The notes beneath the pieces are model-generated. The model had not been told where the DNA came from, did not search any database, and saw only the letters and a program-made list of their open reading frames with translations. Source: Silene conica (lineage: Eukaryota; Streptophyta; Magnoliopsida; Caryophyllales; Caryophyllaceae). From it: a stretch of DNA of 64,000 nucleotides. The first letter of the stretch is position 1; each line of letters begins with the position of its first letter. Positions 1-12,400 of the stretch are shown here, in pieces. Made by a program: the position numbers and the translations under genes. The stretch spans positions 17,198,649-17,262,648 of the forward strand of contig CM055312.2 in NCBI GenBank assembly GCA_029255685.2, in the 5' to 3' direction.

Positions 1-492
1 ATTTCGATTTAGTTTGCATTTCCTTTCTAGCATGCATTTAGAGTAGTTAATTTAGTTTACTTAGTTAGTTATAGTTTTCCTTTTCATGTTTTCACATCCT
101 TAGTTTAGATGCATATAGTTGCATTCATTTAGATACATTAGATTTCCATTTTGTATCATATTGTCACATATAGCTTGCATACATGTAGATTAACGCATTT
201 AGTTTGCATTTAGTTTAGTTTTTAGTTTTTCATCTTCTTTTGTTTCTTTTTGTTTTTATTGCTTTCATAAAAAATCAAAAATCCAAAAAAATTGAAAAAC
301 CAAAAACTTTCAAAAATATGTTCTTTATTTTCCGGTTTTCCTCCTCACATTATGCATATAAATAAGTGTGGGGAGGAAGAACCGTTTATTTCAAAAATTT
401 ACAAAAACAAGTTTTATTTTTCTAAAAAATTTAAAAAAAGCCAAAAACATGTTGTTTTCGCTCTTTTTCTTCATTTCCCCCTTTGCACTTTG

Positions 493-512
493 TTACATTG
501 AGGACAATGTAA
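493..512 (+). other. 3'-UTR stem-loop (element A)
   Basis: TTACATTG, loop AGGA, CAATGTAA: an 8-bp perfect stem, followed within 12 bases by a G-rich tract (GTGTGGGGAGGG). Equivalent hairpins occur in Z, X+, X- and Y. Confidence 0.7.
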
Positions 513-2875
513 GTCTTAAGTGTGGGGAGGGAAAATATCCACTTTGTGTATATTTGTTTGCTTTTGTAAATGTGAAAAAACTTCAAAAATACCAAAAAAA
601 TCGAAAAATTTCAAAAATTTCAAAAAAATATGTTCTTCCTTTCTTTTGTTTTTGTTCTTTGTTTGTTTTGTATATATATGCTTAGTGGACTAACAAGTTG
701 CAGATATGACGACAACCCGAGGCATTAGGAGAATGAAGATGTTTGGTATACTCTTTCCTACTTCTTTCTCCCCCTCCCGATTTCTTTTTATGTTGATATC
801 ATGAAGGAGAACGGGATTTTTGTGCTTTGGATGTTCCTTTGGGGAACTTGTGGTTGTTGTGGTTGATGTGCTGTTAGTTTAGCATTCTAGTTGTTGCTTG
901 TTTGTTATGTTTAGTTTTAGTTTGCTTTTGTTTCACATGCTTTTTCATTTTCATAGTTTTGTGAATATGTGTTAGTCGGTTTTTCCGTTTTGTTTTTGTT
1001 TGTAAATATGCATAGGAGGTTGAATAGTGGAGGGTATATGCCGTCAATGATGATTTTTGTCTTGCCTGTGTCTTTCCCCTCCTAATAGCTTGCACCGTTG
1101 ATATCACCTTTTTAGGGTTCTTGCTTGCAAGGACCCGGAAGTCTAGGCTTAATGACCAAGTTTCGACCACCTTGTGAGACCGTGTTAGACCTTGACCCGA
1201 CCTAAGACCGACCTTAGCTACTCAAATGTGAGGATAGAGCCTCCTTTTTAGTCGGTCCATCAAACCGACTCAGTTTAGGATTGTGAGTAGTCCTCCTTAC
1301 GTGGTGTGTTATGTTTATACGCATAAGAATGGCGCTCGTTCCTTATTTCCGTGATTTATGTTCATGTGCATGTGAGACAACTTTTGTTCCAAATAAATCA
1401 ACTCCACATTTGCCAAATTAGCCTTGTTTTGACCCTTACATCTTATTTCCCTTTCGTTTAGCCACTTTGAGCCTTAACCTTTTCATTTGGCCTAAACTAC
1501 TAAATGAACTACATACCAAAAACATCCTTCCTTGATCAAGAATGGTTGCTTTTATGGTGATTTGTTAGTGGTAGAGTCGAGGATTTAGATGCCAGTTGGT
1601 GGCTTCTTCCGTTGTGGTCTTTACTTTGTTTTTATTTGGTGTTTGGGAGTTTGAAAAAGAAAAGAAATGAAAAGATGAAAAAAGAAAGAAAATAGAAAAT
1701 CAAAAAAAAAAAAAAAAAAAAAGTTGAAAAAGTCTTGAAAAATCCAAAAAAAAAAAATGTAAATACGTGTTTTGAAAAAGAAAAAGGCTAGCAACTAGTC
1801 CCTTCCATCAAGGGGACTTAGAAAAAGTCGTTGCTACAATAACGCGGTCTTTTGATGTTTTTGCACTCGTACCGGGTTTACACATTTTTTTTTTGCGTGA
1901 GATTTGATTTTCAAGTCATGTGTTAGGGTGTAGACGTTGTGCGGTGTTTCTAATAATGACCGTTTTGTCTAAGTTTGTGATGGGTCCGATTTTTCCAAAG
2001 TAAGTGGGGTTTATGCAATTTTTGCTTGGTTTTGCAAAAACCAAAGTTAGGGCATAGACGTTTCTTAGTTGTTGTAATAAGGTGTTGTTTTGATTATGAC
2101 GACCATTCTTGTTTTTGACCCTCAAATCCTAGAACGGTGCTTGCACCAAACCGTTTTCACCTAACCCAAGCCCCATTACATCCTTGTAGTTGTTCTCATC
2201 ATGTGCATTTGCATTTTTCATTGATTTTTGGATGGAGTACCATTCTAGATTGCGGGCATGCTTCGCAAGTTGAGGTAGGTGAGTGATTTTGGTTACTTTT
2301 TGTCACAAAAATCACCCCCCTTTTCTTTCCTTGTGTGTTGAGTGTCACCCGTGAGAGTCAGTACTTAGGGTTCTTTTATCGGTTATGGGTCTTGCATGGA
2401 GTCGAATCATGTGTGTGTCGTGTCATTCTTGGAAGTATAGCTTAGTACTTCCGTTTGCCCGCCTTGAATTAGTTTCTTGGTCTTTGGTGATGTCATTCTT
2501 GGTTGCTTGAGCTTGATTTAGGGGTTTGACACCTTGGTTAGACTTTGAGTCGGCATCCTCCGCTATAGACCTCCTTTGCTTTGTTTTTCAAAACCCCGCT
2601 TGAATGAGGCAAGCGATTTTCTTTCTTTTCCGATGCATGTTGCTTGTCTATACGTGTTTTGTTTTTACTTGTTGGCATCGAAAGTTTTGTAGCAAGACCT
2701 TACTTGCCTTGCAATAGGGCATTCTCCCTCATGAATGTCAAATTGTGAGTTAAAAGGGCTACGGGTGTAGCTAAACCCGATTCGGCTTATAGTTAGCTTA
2801 GTTAGTTGTTTCTTTGTTTTCTAATAAGGGTTGTATAGTTCTTTGATCTCTTACTCGAGGACGAGTAAGGTTTAC

Positions 2876-2888
2876 GTGTGGGGAATTC
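2876..2888 (+). other. Polypurine tract of element A
   Basis: GTGTGGGGAATTC lies directly before the TG of the LTR, the position of the plus-strand primer in LTR retrotransposons. The same sequence precedes the 3' LTR of Z at 60748-60760. Confidence 0.7.
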
Positions 2889-3124
2889 TGATGAGCTCCA
2901 TTTTGGTCATCATTTTCTTTATATATTCTTCATTTTCGGTCCCGAATCGACCTCGTTTTGCGTTTCTTTAGGTGTTTTTACGTCCGTTGCCTCGTATATT
3001 CCTATTCTGTCCACTTTTTGTAGGTATTACGGCGGGGGCGAAGAAACGAGAGAAATCGAGGTGAATTTGGTGCGATTTATGAAGATTTATGAAGGATTTG
3101 TGAATAAGCCACTTCAGGCCCTCC

Positions 3125-3559
3125 CAGCCGGTTCCCAGCCGGCGGCCGGTAGGCCGGCTGGGGAACTTGGTCTTGACTTTTGAATTGAAATGAAGGATGA
3201 TTCCAGCCCCTTGAGGAAAGGCTCCCAGCCGGTGGCCAACCGGCAGCCGGTCAGCTGGCTGGGATGCAATCCCCATACTTAGCCAAAATTCGAAATACGA
3301 AGAAATGCATAGATTTTACAGATTGATGCAAAAGGTGTCCCAGCCGGTGGACAACCGGCAGCCGGTCCACCGGCTGAGGGGACCTGTAGCCAAGAAAAAG
3401 AAGAGAAGAAATCAGAAGAAAGGGAAAGGCCTCCCAGCCGGTGCCAGACCGGCAGCCGGCCGGTCGGTCGGCTGGGAAGCATAGTCATTTGAAGAAAAAT
3501 TCCAGAAGTCAAATTTGGACTCTCAGCCGGTCCCAGACCGGCAGCCGGTCGACCGGCTG
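3125..3559 (+). repeat. Array of five CCGG-rich dyads in the element A LTR
   Basis: Five 36-40 bp units begin at 3125, 3226, 3341, 3435 and 3524 (spacing 101, 115, 94, 89). Each runs CAGCCGG...ACCGGCAGCCGGT...CCGGCTG, an inverted repeat built of smaller inverted repeats. Sequence between units is unrelated and AT-rich. The last unit ends 26 bp before the TATA box. Confidence 0.85.
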
Positions 3560-3585
3560 GGAGTCGTTTTTCGTATTTTCGAGCT

Positions 3586-3594
3586 CTATATAAA
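3586..3594 (+). promoter_or_regulatory. TATA box of the element A LTR promoter
   Basis: CTATATAAA followed by CCCGCAC. The same CTATATAAACCCGCAC string follows the last dyad in both Z LTRs, so this is the likely core promoter. Confidence 0.7.
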
Positions 3595-4598
3595 CCCGCA
3601 CTTGTAACACTTTACTTATTACGCATTCTTAAGCTTATTTTTAGGGTTTTTACTGTTTCGATTACTTAACACTTAGACTCAAAAACACTCTAAAATATTT
3701 TAATCTTCTTTAGATCCTTACTTAATCTTTCAATATTAGTTAATCTCTCTTTAGGATTCTACTTAGCCTTGTTATTAAGCAATTGTAAGAGGATATTTTG
3801 GGTTGTATTTTGGGGGATTTGAAAGAGTCTTTCCACTTGTCATCCAAGCTACTTCCTTTTCCATTGTTATTGGTATAATTCTTCTAATCTTTACTTAGTT
3901 TTTACTTTTATTTAAGTTTCCTTTGAATCAATTGTTCATCCTTTGTTTGTTCATGATGTTTTGCTTTTGTTCATCCCTTATTCATATGTTTTCATTTACC
4001 ATGAGTGAGTAGTCTCCTTGCTAGGGCAAGGGGTGATCTTGGGTGTTGTTTAGATGATGAATTCATGCTAGTAAGTAGATTAGTTGTTCTTAAAAAAGTA
4101 GTCTTCCATTTGTTGCATGCTAGGTGTTTGATGATTTGCCTCAACGAAAGTTGGGCTTTGATTTTAGCGTGACTTGCCTTTAGCGACGGTTGGGGTTTTG
4201 TCTTAGCATGTTTAATGGTTGGTTGTGATATTTGTAGCGAAAGGTAGGGTATTCCGACCTAGGTTAGTCGACTCGAGAGAAGAGACTACCCGAGACTATT
4301 TGTTTGAGACCTTCTAGTTTCCTTTCTAGCATCTTCGTCTAGCCACCTTAGTGACCCCCGAAACCCTAGTTTTCTCATCCATCGATTCAATCTTATTTAG
4401 TTGCTTTAATTGTTCGTCTTAGTTGTTCTCTAGTCTTTAATCAACCGCAAACCTATTACCCCCAACTCTCGCATAAACTAGAACATAATTACACAACTAT
4501 CCCCACCGTCTTCGTGTTCGACAACCCGTTTATACTACTTAATTGGGTTTTTACAAATGTGTTTGATGCCGGTATTGACGACAAAAACCGGGATATCA

Positions 4599-6526
4599 CG
4601 CGGTGGGGGTAAATAGGTTTTGAGAGAAGAGGTAAGTGTCTTGGGAGTAGGGTTACTCCACGACGTTGAAGAGTGTGAGAGTAGTACAAATAAGTGTCGG
4701 TAGGTTGAGGTTTTCAGGGATACATTTTACAATTGATTTTAATGGCCTGGTTAAGTGGGTGAGAAGGGTACTCTATGGGTAGGATTACTCCCTGACGTTT
4801 ACGAGTGTGATTTAGAAGATAAAAATATATATTCATATGTAGGGCTGAGTTGTTTAGGGATATGAATATGGTTAAGGTTGATTCTGATGGGTTGGGTTGG
4901 TTAGTCGGGTGGAAAGGGTTGAATTTGTGAAAAAGTGAATAACGTGACATATTGATTGGAGAAGGTAAATGAATAAATTTTATTTGAGAATGTGTATTAT
5001 ATGAGAAAAGAATCGGCAAATATATAAATATAGGCTAAAAACATTTAAAATATCACGTGTATAAACCCAATTTTGTTTCTTTATTGGACACAAAACTAAA
5101 CAATCAAATGTTATACTCTCTTCAGTCCTATTGAATGCTCCATTGGGCCGGGGAATAATTTTTAATGTGCAATGACGTAATAGTGTTTTTTGTGGGAGTA
5201 TTCTTAGAAAAATATTTAGGAGTGTGTATAAAAAGATGTTGTAATGTGAAGTTGCAGTTGCAAATTTACAATGATAACATTGTAAATACAAGAAATAGAA
5301 GAAGATATTTATGTCAATTATTTTACCAAATATGAAAGGAAAACATTGGATTAAATTGTACAAAAATAGAATGTGGGAACATTTGATAAGAATTAAGTAA
5401 GTATATGTCATGTCAGTATTATATCGGGGTAGATAGGTCTGGAGGTAGGAGGTAAGTGTCTTGAGGATTAGAGTTATTTTCCGACATTTAAGAGTGTGAT
5501 TTGAGTAGTACAAGTAAATATAGATACAATGGGGTTGTTCAGGGATGCGCATACGGTTAATTCTGAAGGTCAAGTTGGTTAGTTGAGTGAAAAGGGTATG
5601 AACAATGCCTGAATGGTGTGGGAAATAGGGGGTGTAGTAAGAAAACTGATGAAGTAGATGAATTTATTTGAACGTTGTATTATGTGTAAATGACTTAGGC
5701 ATAAATGCTATAAAAATAAGTTAAAAATCTCTGAAATATCATGTATGAAAACTCAATTTTGTTTTTTTTTCTTGTGAAACACAAAAATAAGTAATCAAAT
5801 GTTAATAAATATCATGTCAATATAATATTGTTAACGTTTAACTAGGTTACTTTTTTTGTCTTGGTGATTATAGAACATCGTGGTTTGAATTTTACACCCA
5901 ATTTCAATGTAACACCTTGAGTGTTGCATCCACCGTTCGTTCCTTAATACTTCTCTCATACCTCTTTTGTTAACCAAACAAAAAAATTGCACGTTTTTGT
6001 TCCCAATCAAGGATTTTTCATTCAAACAAGATCGGTTTTGAAAGCAGAAGTTAGCTAGGTTTTTGATAGATGTATGAACTTTTCAAAGAGAGAGCTAACT
6101 TTGAGGGATAAGTTTGGGTGTTTCGTGAAGGAGGGGTGACTTGAATATTTTAGGTGTGTAATTGGAAGCTAGGAAAGAATGTCGATGATGAGTTAGATGA
6201 ATGTTTGAGGTAGCAATAAAGATGACTACATCGCATTTGATGATTAATTTCATGATAGGTTAGCAGGTGTGGCTTTGGATTGTGGACCGTTTCATATGTT
6301 GTTTGAAGAGTAAGAGTAGTGGTTTGAAGGGTACTTTCGTGTTGTACTGTAGATGATTGTGGCGAGTTGGTGGTAACATTAACAAAATAACACATGTATA
6401 GAACGAACTAATACTATTTTTATATAAAAAAAAGTCTTATGATTTACTTTTGATTTACATGGTGAAAATTTTATGAATACCACAAATTAATTTAGTATCC
6501 GTGCATCGCACGGGCAAGAATACTTG
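4599..6526 (+). mobile_element. Degenerate Helitron-like fragment with a recognisable 3' end
   Basis: The last 80 bases closely match the 3' end of the Helitron at 15653-63585: TTTAGTATCCGTGCATCGCACGGGC with stem CCGTGC/GCACGG at 6499-6513, then AAGAATACTTG. The expected CTAG terminus is CTTG here, with T following. No rolling-circle or helicase coding remains. The left part (4610-5780) holds about three diverged copies of a segment with GGTAAGTGTCTTG...ACTCC.GACGTT.A.GAGTGTGA. The 5' end is lost or lies beyond element A. Confidence 0.5.
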
Positions 6527-7296
6527 TTTAACATGATTATAGGAAGAGGTTAATATCATTAAAGATAACGTCTGACTATTCAATTGCATTATTCTGGTGA
6601 TAATTTTTTTTGATGATAACTAAGTCTGTGGAATCTACAATATAATTTTTTTGTTAACAATGTTAAGATTGCAATATAATTATTTATTAAGTTTGTTAAA
6701 ATTACAATATAATTTTTATGCCTTACCTCGATAATGTGAACTGACTAATGGTAATTTAGATTGTTACGACGCTTATTAGGCCTTTCCAATTTTTAGAAAT
6801 TTACCCAATTTATTGTATAGTTCAAAATTTATCACAGTTTAAAATGTTAACCTATCATGTACGGACTATATGTTACTATAATTACGGGTTGGAGAAAATG
6901 TTTCCATATTTTTTACGGGAGATTCATATTATTATTTGACCATAATTATATCCAAAAACTGCATTTAATATATGACAAAATATTTGCTTTTTTCTATTAT
7001 CATATCCGAAATATTTTTAAAGCAAACTTAAAAATTTGACATTTTATGAACTATATATGAAATATATCTGGAATTTTTATAGTAGGCAATCAATCATCAA
7101 TTTATCTTATAAAAGTTATATTGTATATATGAACACATATATTATCATAAATTTGTAAGGAATCTTTTAGTTAAATTTTGAATGACAATTAATTAATGCA
7201 ATTTAATTTCCGTATTTATGCTGATCATAATTTTATAGGGGACACAATTTTTTTTTAATTGCGGAATTGATATGTAGCAGATTAACCTGAACATGC

Positions 7297-7327
7297 CACG
7301 TGTAGATCAACCTGGACATGACACGTG
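7297..7327 (+). promoter_or_regulatory. Two G-box / ABRE-like motifs
   Basis: CACGTG at 7297-7302 (CCACGTGT) and again at 7322-7327 (ACACGTGG), 25 bp apart and about 540 bp upstream of the small gene. G-box cores bind bZIP and bHLH factors; ACGTG contexts are typical of ABA or light control. A role here is inference. Confidence 0.4.
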
Positions 7328-7346
7328 GCAGATGGTGTTTGCTTTA

Positions 7347-7409
7347 ATATAATATATGATGATATGATATATGATGATATGATATATGATATGATGATAA
7401 GATAATATA

Positions 7410-7445
<36 letters not shown>
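7347..7445. repeat. ATATGATG / (AT)n microsatellite
   Basis: Irregular repeats of ATATGATGATATG grading into a pure (TA)n run near 7414-7443. Confidence 0.85.
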
Positions 7446-7446
<1 letters not shown>

Positions 7447-7862
7447 ACTAAAGAGGAGGGTAATTATCCTAATTTAGAAGATATTAGTAAAATATATGTG
7501 ATGTAAAAGACAAAGAAAGAGGGATTTAAAAGAGTTTGTGGAAAACATTATTGTTTAGCCGACCATAAGAAAGATGACATAAGATGAAGTTGTGACGACG
7601 CCCACAAATTATGTTCTACCTTATTTACGTGAGGCCTTGTGCATGAGACATTAAAAAAAACAATATAATGTTTGAGAAAGTGCATTAAAAATAAACATTA
7701 TAATCTTTGAGAAACTGCATGTATCATGTATGTATGCTTGCATGCCTGTCTCTCTCTTTTCATTTTTTCATTTTCTGAATTTAATTGAACATGATGAATG
7801 AAAAGGTATTAATTAATTAATGAATAAAAGTTGGTTGTAATTTGTAGTATTAAGGAAGGGAC

Positions 7863-8842
7863 ATGGATGGTTCAATGAGCATGGGCTTCATGGCGGTTTT
7901 CGCCGTCTCCGGAAGCGTAGCACTTGTTGCCCTCCAACTTCACAAACGTCTCCTTTCTGATTTTATGAACAAGATTGAATTTGAATTTGGTAATTTCATT
8001 CTTTCTGTCTTCGTATAATTTTTTCTCCTAATTATTCAACATAAAAGCAAAGAAAAATGAAAGATATGAGGAGACATGTATAATGTTTTAGGTGAAAAAA
8101 TGTTCTCTTGCTTCTTTTTTTGCGGTTCAACTAGTTGGAACAATCATCTTGTTTCTTGTACATAATTATCTCTGTGTTAACATATACCCTTTTTCTTTTT
8201 CAGTTTCGGGAAACAATCAAACATTGGGTTGGAAAAATGTCGTTGTAACTTAAGGAAGTTTATTTTGTCCCCTATTCCTAGTCATTCATTCAAAACATTG
8301 TTGTTGTGGTCGTCGTCGTTAAAAACAAATTTACAAATTCTACAATTAAACGGTCTCACACCATGAGACCATCTGTTTTTATAATAAATTTCTCATTTAA
8401 TACAAATAAAAAAGCCCGTAGTATTCGTGAGACGGTCGCACATAAAAGTCACTAAGGCAATTTTTATCATAGGGGTAAGGCGGTTTATTTGCGGGAAACC
8501 ATCAGACATTGGGGGAACGTTATTTGTTGTTATTATTGTTGTTGCTGTATGATGAGATGTTTTAAGAGTATACTAGATATGTTGGAGACCTCTAATGTGA
8601 TGACGTTGTTCTCGTGGATTTCAGGATATGGGAAAGGTCCATACAAGAAAAAGGTGGAATTTACAGACAAGGTGAAAGAGGCGCCAAAAGAATGCTCGAA
8701 AACAAAATGCATGGGATTAGAAGATTCAATGCCTTCAAATAGGTTGGCGTTGTACCGAGGAATCATACAACACAAAATGCTTTATCCCAAGAAAGAGTAT
8801 GGTGTCTCGAGGGGAAGAAACTTGCCTCATTTCCATATGTAA
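7863..8842 (+). CDS. Small two-exon plant membrane protein, unknown function
   Basis: I join exon 1 (7863-7989) to exon 2 (8625-8842). The donor at 7990 is GGTAATTT and the acceptor is TTTCAG at 8624; the phases match (one base plus two), giving about 114 residues. Residues 8-25 are hydrophobic (MGFMAVFAVSGSVALVAL) and form one membrane span near the N-terminus. Basic and polar residues follow (LHKRLLSDFMNKIEFEF), then a soluble basic tail with KGPYKKKVEF and a C-terminal PKKEYGVSRGRNLPHF segment. This resembles uncharacterised single-span plant proteins, but I cannot name the family with certainty. The ATG choice rests on being the first in frame, with two more Met within ten residues. The 635-bp intron contains a degenerate duplication and a possible MITE. 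The gene is convergent with DAD1. Confidence 0.7.
8345..8455. mobile_element. Possible MITE-like insertion in the intron
   Basis: ACGGTCTCACACCATGAGACC near 8351 and GTGAGACGGTCGCAC near 8427 are opposed GAGACGGTC-type ends around an AT-rich core. A related GTGTGCGACTGTCTCATACG occurs near 9730. Borders are not clear. Confidence 0.3.
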
Positions 8843-9453
8843 ACCGTTCTGTAACTAAATCCTACCACATTTCTTGTGCTTCACAATTTTGTAAATTCTC
8901 TTTTCTTTTCTTTTCTTTTCTTGTACAAAAAAGTCGGTACCATTTTACACTAGATGGGAACATAACCCTACAGCCTCTCAATCTATTTTGTAAATACTCT
9001 TTCGTAGTGTATACTGTATAATCTCGTTTTTCATATAAGTCATGGCCCGTTTGTTCTTCGGCAAATCAAGATTTTGTGCTTCATTTTTAAAATTTAGTTC
9101 ACAATTTGGTTCCTCGCGTGCTAAAGAGAACGTTGTTTTGTCGATCAGACAAGGTTATAGTCGAGGCATGTGAGATTTTACTGAAAGTGAGCTAGATTTT
9201 AAGATGATAATGTAAATTTTTAAACGAAATTTTGGCATGATGAACATATTGATAACATGAGCAACGCTTCACATCGACGTGCAACATAACTTAGCTTGGG
9301 GATTGTGAAAGTGTTGTTTAAAAAGGGTCTCAATTTCTTGATCTCTATGTCAACAATTCTCAACAAGGAAACCTTACAAATGCCTAAGATTAATTCTATG
9401 TTGGATACTCTGACGACGGCTTAAACATATCAGAGTTTCCAGGCTGCTCTAGT
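8843..9453. other. Region between the 3' ends of two convergent genes
   Basis: AT-rich, without an ORF; presumably holds the 3' UTRs of the small gene (+) and DAD1 (-). I see no other structure apart from the short TTTTC repeat. Confidence 0.5.
8897..8925. repeat. (TTTTC)n microsatellite
   Basis: About five tandem CTTTT units in the 3' flank of the small gene. Confidence 0.8.
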
Positions 9454-12400
9454 TTATCCCAGGAAATTCATAATTACCAAATGAAGTACTAGATTGCAAA
9501 GAACGAAGTCCGCAAAGGCCCGTTCGGGGGCTAAATCCTGCAATCACAAGCAAAAATTATACATTAAGAACTTATATAACATGATTTCCAGGCTTCTTTT
9601 TAAATACCAAATTCTCCGGATAGTGTCAAAACATATTTATTTTGAGACCACATTATATAACATGGTTCTTTTATCAGTTATACACAGAGTCAAGCTAATA
9701 AATAAATATGCATGGCTCACACTTCAAAATGTGTGCGACTGTCTCATACGAATGAAAAAGCAGTTAGGGGTATAACTTCACAGATTTAACAAAGTTAATT
9801 TAAGGAGCCTCCCTAAAGTTAGGATCACGGCTGAGGATTATACATTACCAGACAACCAGCTTAAAAACAGGTATGCAGCAAAAGAAAAAGGTAGCAACAT
9901 GGTATCTCCTCCCTCCCCTCAGTTTGGCCCTCACTCCTTTAGTACTTGCCCAAAATTGAAGGGAAGAAGATATACGACAACAAAAAAAAGCAGAACTCTT
10001 ATAGGAGATCGCCATTCCGGGTGTACATGACGCCACAAGAGCAGTTTTGGTACTGATGGATTTTCGAACCACGTTAGAAGTAACATCTCTCTATAACATT
10101 AGTAGCTAACATCCACATATAATATGTGTGATACACTTATGATTATCCAGCAGGTTGAAATGCTGAATCAATGAGATGGCTGTGATCTAAATGTGATACA
10201 CTAATCTATCATAGAGGCTAACAAAATAGCCTTCTATGTTGAATGCAAGTCAGCCTTATTTTGGATAGGCTGTGAGCAACTATCGAAATTCAGGGGGCTG
10301 ATTGGGATCTCAATTTGACACAGTAATCTACTAGGAGGCCAAAAATATACCATTCTGAATGTTGAACACAATTCAGCCATGTTTCGTTAGGCTATGAGCA
10401 GGTATTGAAATTTAGAGGGGCTACGGGTCACTGGGTCAGTCAACAATGAAGGAATCGTACTGAACAGAACTAGATTTTGAATATCTTATTGACAGACGCT
10501 GTTTTCATGGCAGATAACTTTTTTTTATAAACCTCACTTTCACCAAAATCACAACCCACTTCACTATTCCAAACATAGCACTGCACATTCTTCTCATCTA
10601 GCAGACAGCCAGTGCAAATTGACTGTCAAATTCCTCTTTTACACTTTTTGATAGGCAATGGCTAATAATATCAATAATGCTTACTTCAGTCCTAATAGTT
10701 AATAGCCAATTCTAAGAGTTGGAACTTAGAAGTCAGATAGCTTTGAGCTAGATAGCATTTTGTAGGCAAGAGTCTGACCAGCTCAACCTCAATATGAATA
10801 GCAATTTGTCACATATGTTCGACCTTTAAGCGAACACAACCTATCATTTTCACTTAAGTAAAGAACTTCAGGTTAGCAAACCATACCTTGAATTCCTTGT
10901 TCTCCTTGTTAACTTGAATGCGGAGACACACTGAGGCATGGTTTATAAAACAACATTTGCAACCCGTTTAGAAATAGTATGAAAAACAACAATTAATAGT
11001 GAAAGGTTAGACTTACCAGCAAGAACAGCTGTCCCAACACAAGAAAGCACGCCAGACAAGAAAGAATTGAATGGGAATGATCCAACTGTCGCCATATTAG
11101 CCACCTGTTTGATACACAATATGTTAGCTGCAAAACATATCAAGCGACATTTGGAGAAGCGGGGCCATGCACAAGATTGTCCCAAGAGTTAGCTGCACAA
11201 GAGCTTTGTAAAAAAAAAAGGCAGATAGCATAAAGCTGAACCAATAGTTTCAAGATACAACAATGTCTTAGTTAGGATGAAAAGCAATTCATACTTATTG
11301 GTCTGTAAAAATACTATAAACCAATAAGTGCATTTGTTAATGTCAATATAGGTTCTCATACGAGAATTATACTAAAGCAGTTCTTGTATTAGATGTCAGC
11401 AAAAGAAAGAAAAGTACAATCAAGAAAACAAGGAAACAGCACTTCAATTACAACTAAAATTGTGAATAGCAGAACAGAATCACCAGAGATATAGCAGCAA
11501 CAGTCTCATGAAGTGAAGCGAAATAAGCCATCGTCTCCCAAATAAATACGAACTTTTGCAAAGGCCTAAGTGCCTAACCATAACAATGATATGCAACCAC
11601 CCCTCTTTTACCCTAAGCTTCATAATTTAGCCTCTGCTCTTTCCTTTATTACAGCCTACGTTTATTCTTAATAAAATAAAATAAAATAAATAAAAAACTA
11701 TGATACACATGCACATAGATTTCTCAACTCCTGGGGAAAAGAGGAGTTTCCTTTGAAGTGTGAGACTTATGGAGTGTTCTAGAAGGTTCCGGAATGTTCT
11801 AGAACAATGTAGAATCATCTAGAATGTTCTAGAATACTCGTGAACACTCTAGAATAGTCTAAAATAATCTAGAAGGATCAAGAATGTACTAGGTGTGTGA
11901 AGATAAACCTAGAACCTTCTAAAAATATCTTGTATGCATAGAAGAAAACTAGAAGCCTAGAAGTCTAGGTCACTCTAGAATGCTCTATTCTAGAGAATTC
12001 ATGGAATGTAGGAGAACGAGGAGCTCTATAAATAAAGGACCTCCCCTCCCATTTTGTTGTATCCAAAAAAGCATTCACAAACAAATCAATAAAAGACTAA
12101 TTCCTTCGATCCAACTCTAACTAATCAACAAACTAACTTCAACTAATCTCCACTCTCTTCTCCCTATACTCCTCCATACACCAACAATTGGTATTAGAGC
12201 TCTAAAGATCTTAAGGCAACAAAATAAAACTACAACTTCCGCATCACACACACTATCGACTACTCGTCCAATTTTTGGAGGAGAAAATTACGACTTTTGG
12301 TGCATTAAAATAAAGGTCTTCTTAAAAGCAAATGCACTATGGGAGGTTGTGAAAAATAGTCCCCAAAAGCAACAAGGAGGTGTTCAATCCACCGAAGTAA

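Larger units (their letters stand above)
1..2888 (+). mobile_element. 3' non-coding internal region of a truncated Athila-like element (element A)
   Basis: The window opens inside this element. The stretch is collinear with 57880-60760, the 3' internal region of element Z, with only scattered differences by eye, so A and Z are close relatives here. I see no ORF that looks coding. It contains a perfect stem-loop (493-512), G-rich tracts resembling polypurine tracts at about 366-376 and 523-532, an A-rich stretch around 1690-1760, and the block near 2246-2290 that recurs in all Athila families of this window. It ends in a polypurine tract directly before the LTR. Confidence 0.85.
2889..4598 (+). 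repeat. 3' LTR of Athila-like element A (1710 bp)
   Basis: It starts TGATGAGC after the polypurine tract and ends GATATCA. Layout matches the Z LTR: five CCGG-rich dyads, a TATA box, a leader, and the same terminal segment (from about 4480, with the Z-like CCACCGTCTTCGTGTTCGAC block). The U3 sequence, however, differs clearly from the Z LTR although the adjoining internal region is nearly the same. The target-site duplication cannot be tested because the 5' end is outside the window. Confidence 0.85.
6527..7862. other. Host intergenic region / promoter of the small gene
   Basis: AT-rich, with no ORF of note. It holds two G-boxes and an AT/GATAT microsatellite, described separately. Otherwise I see nothing in it. 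Confidence 0.5.

Noticed and set aside
4980..5573. A 197-codon minus-strand ORF
   Set aside because: Biased, AT-rich composition and no domain; overlaps diverged repeats.
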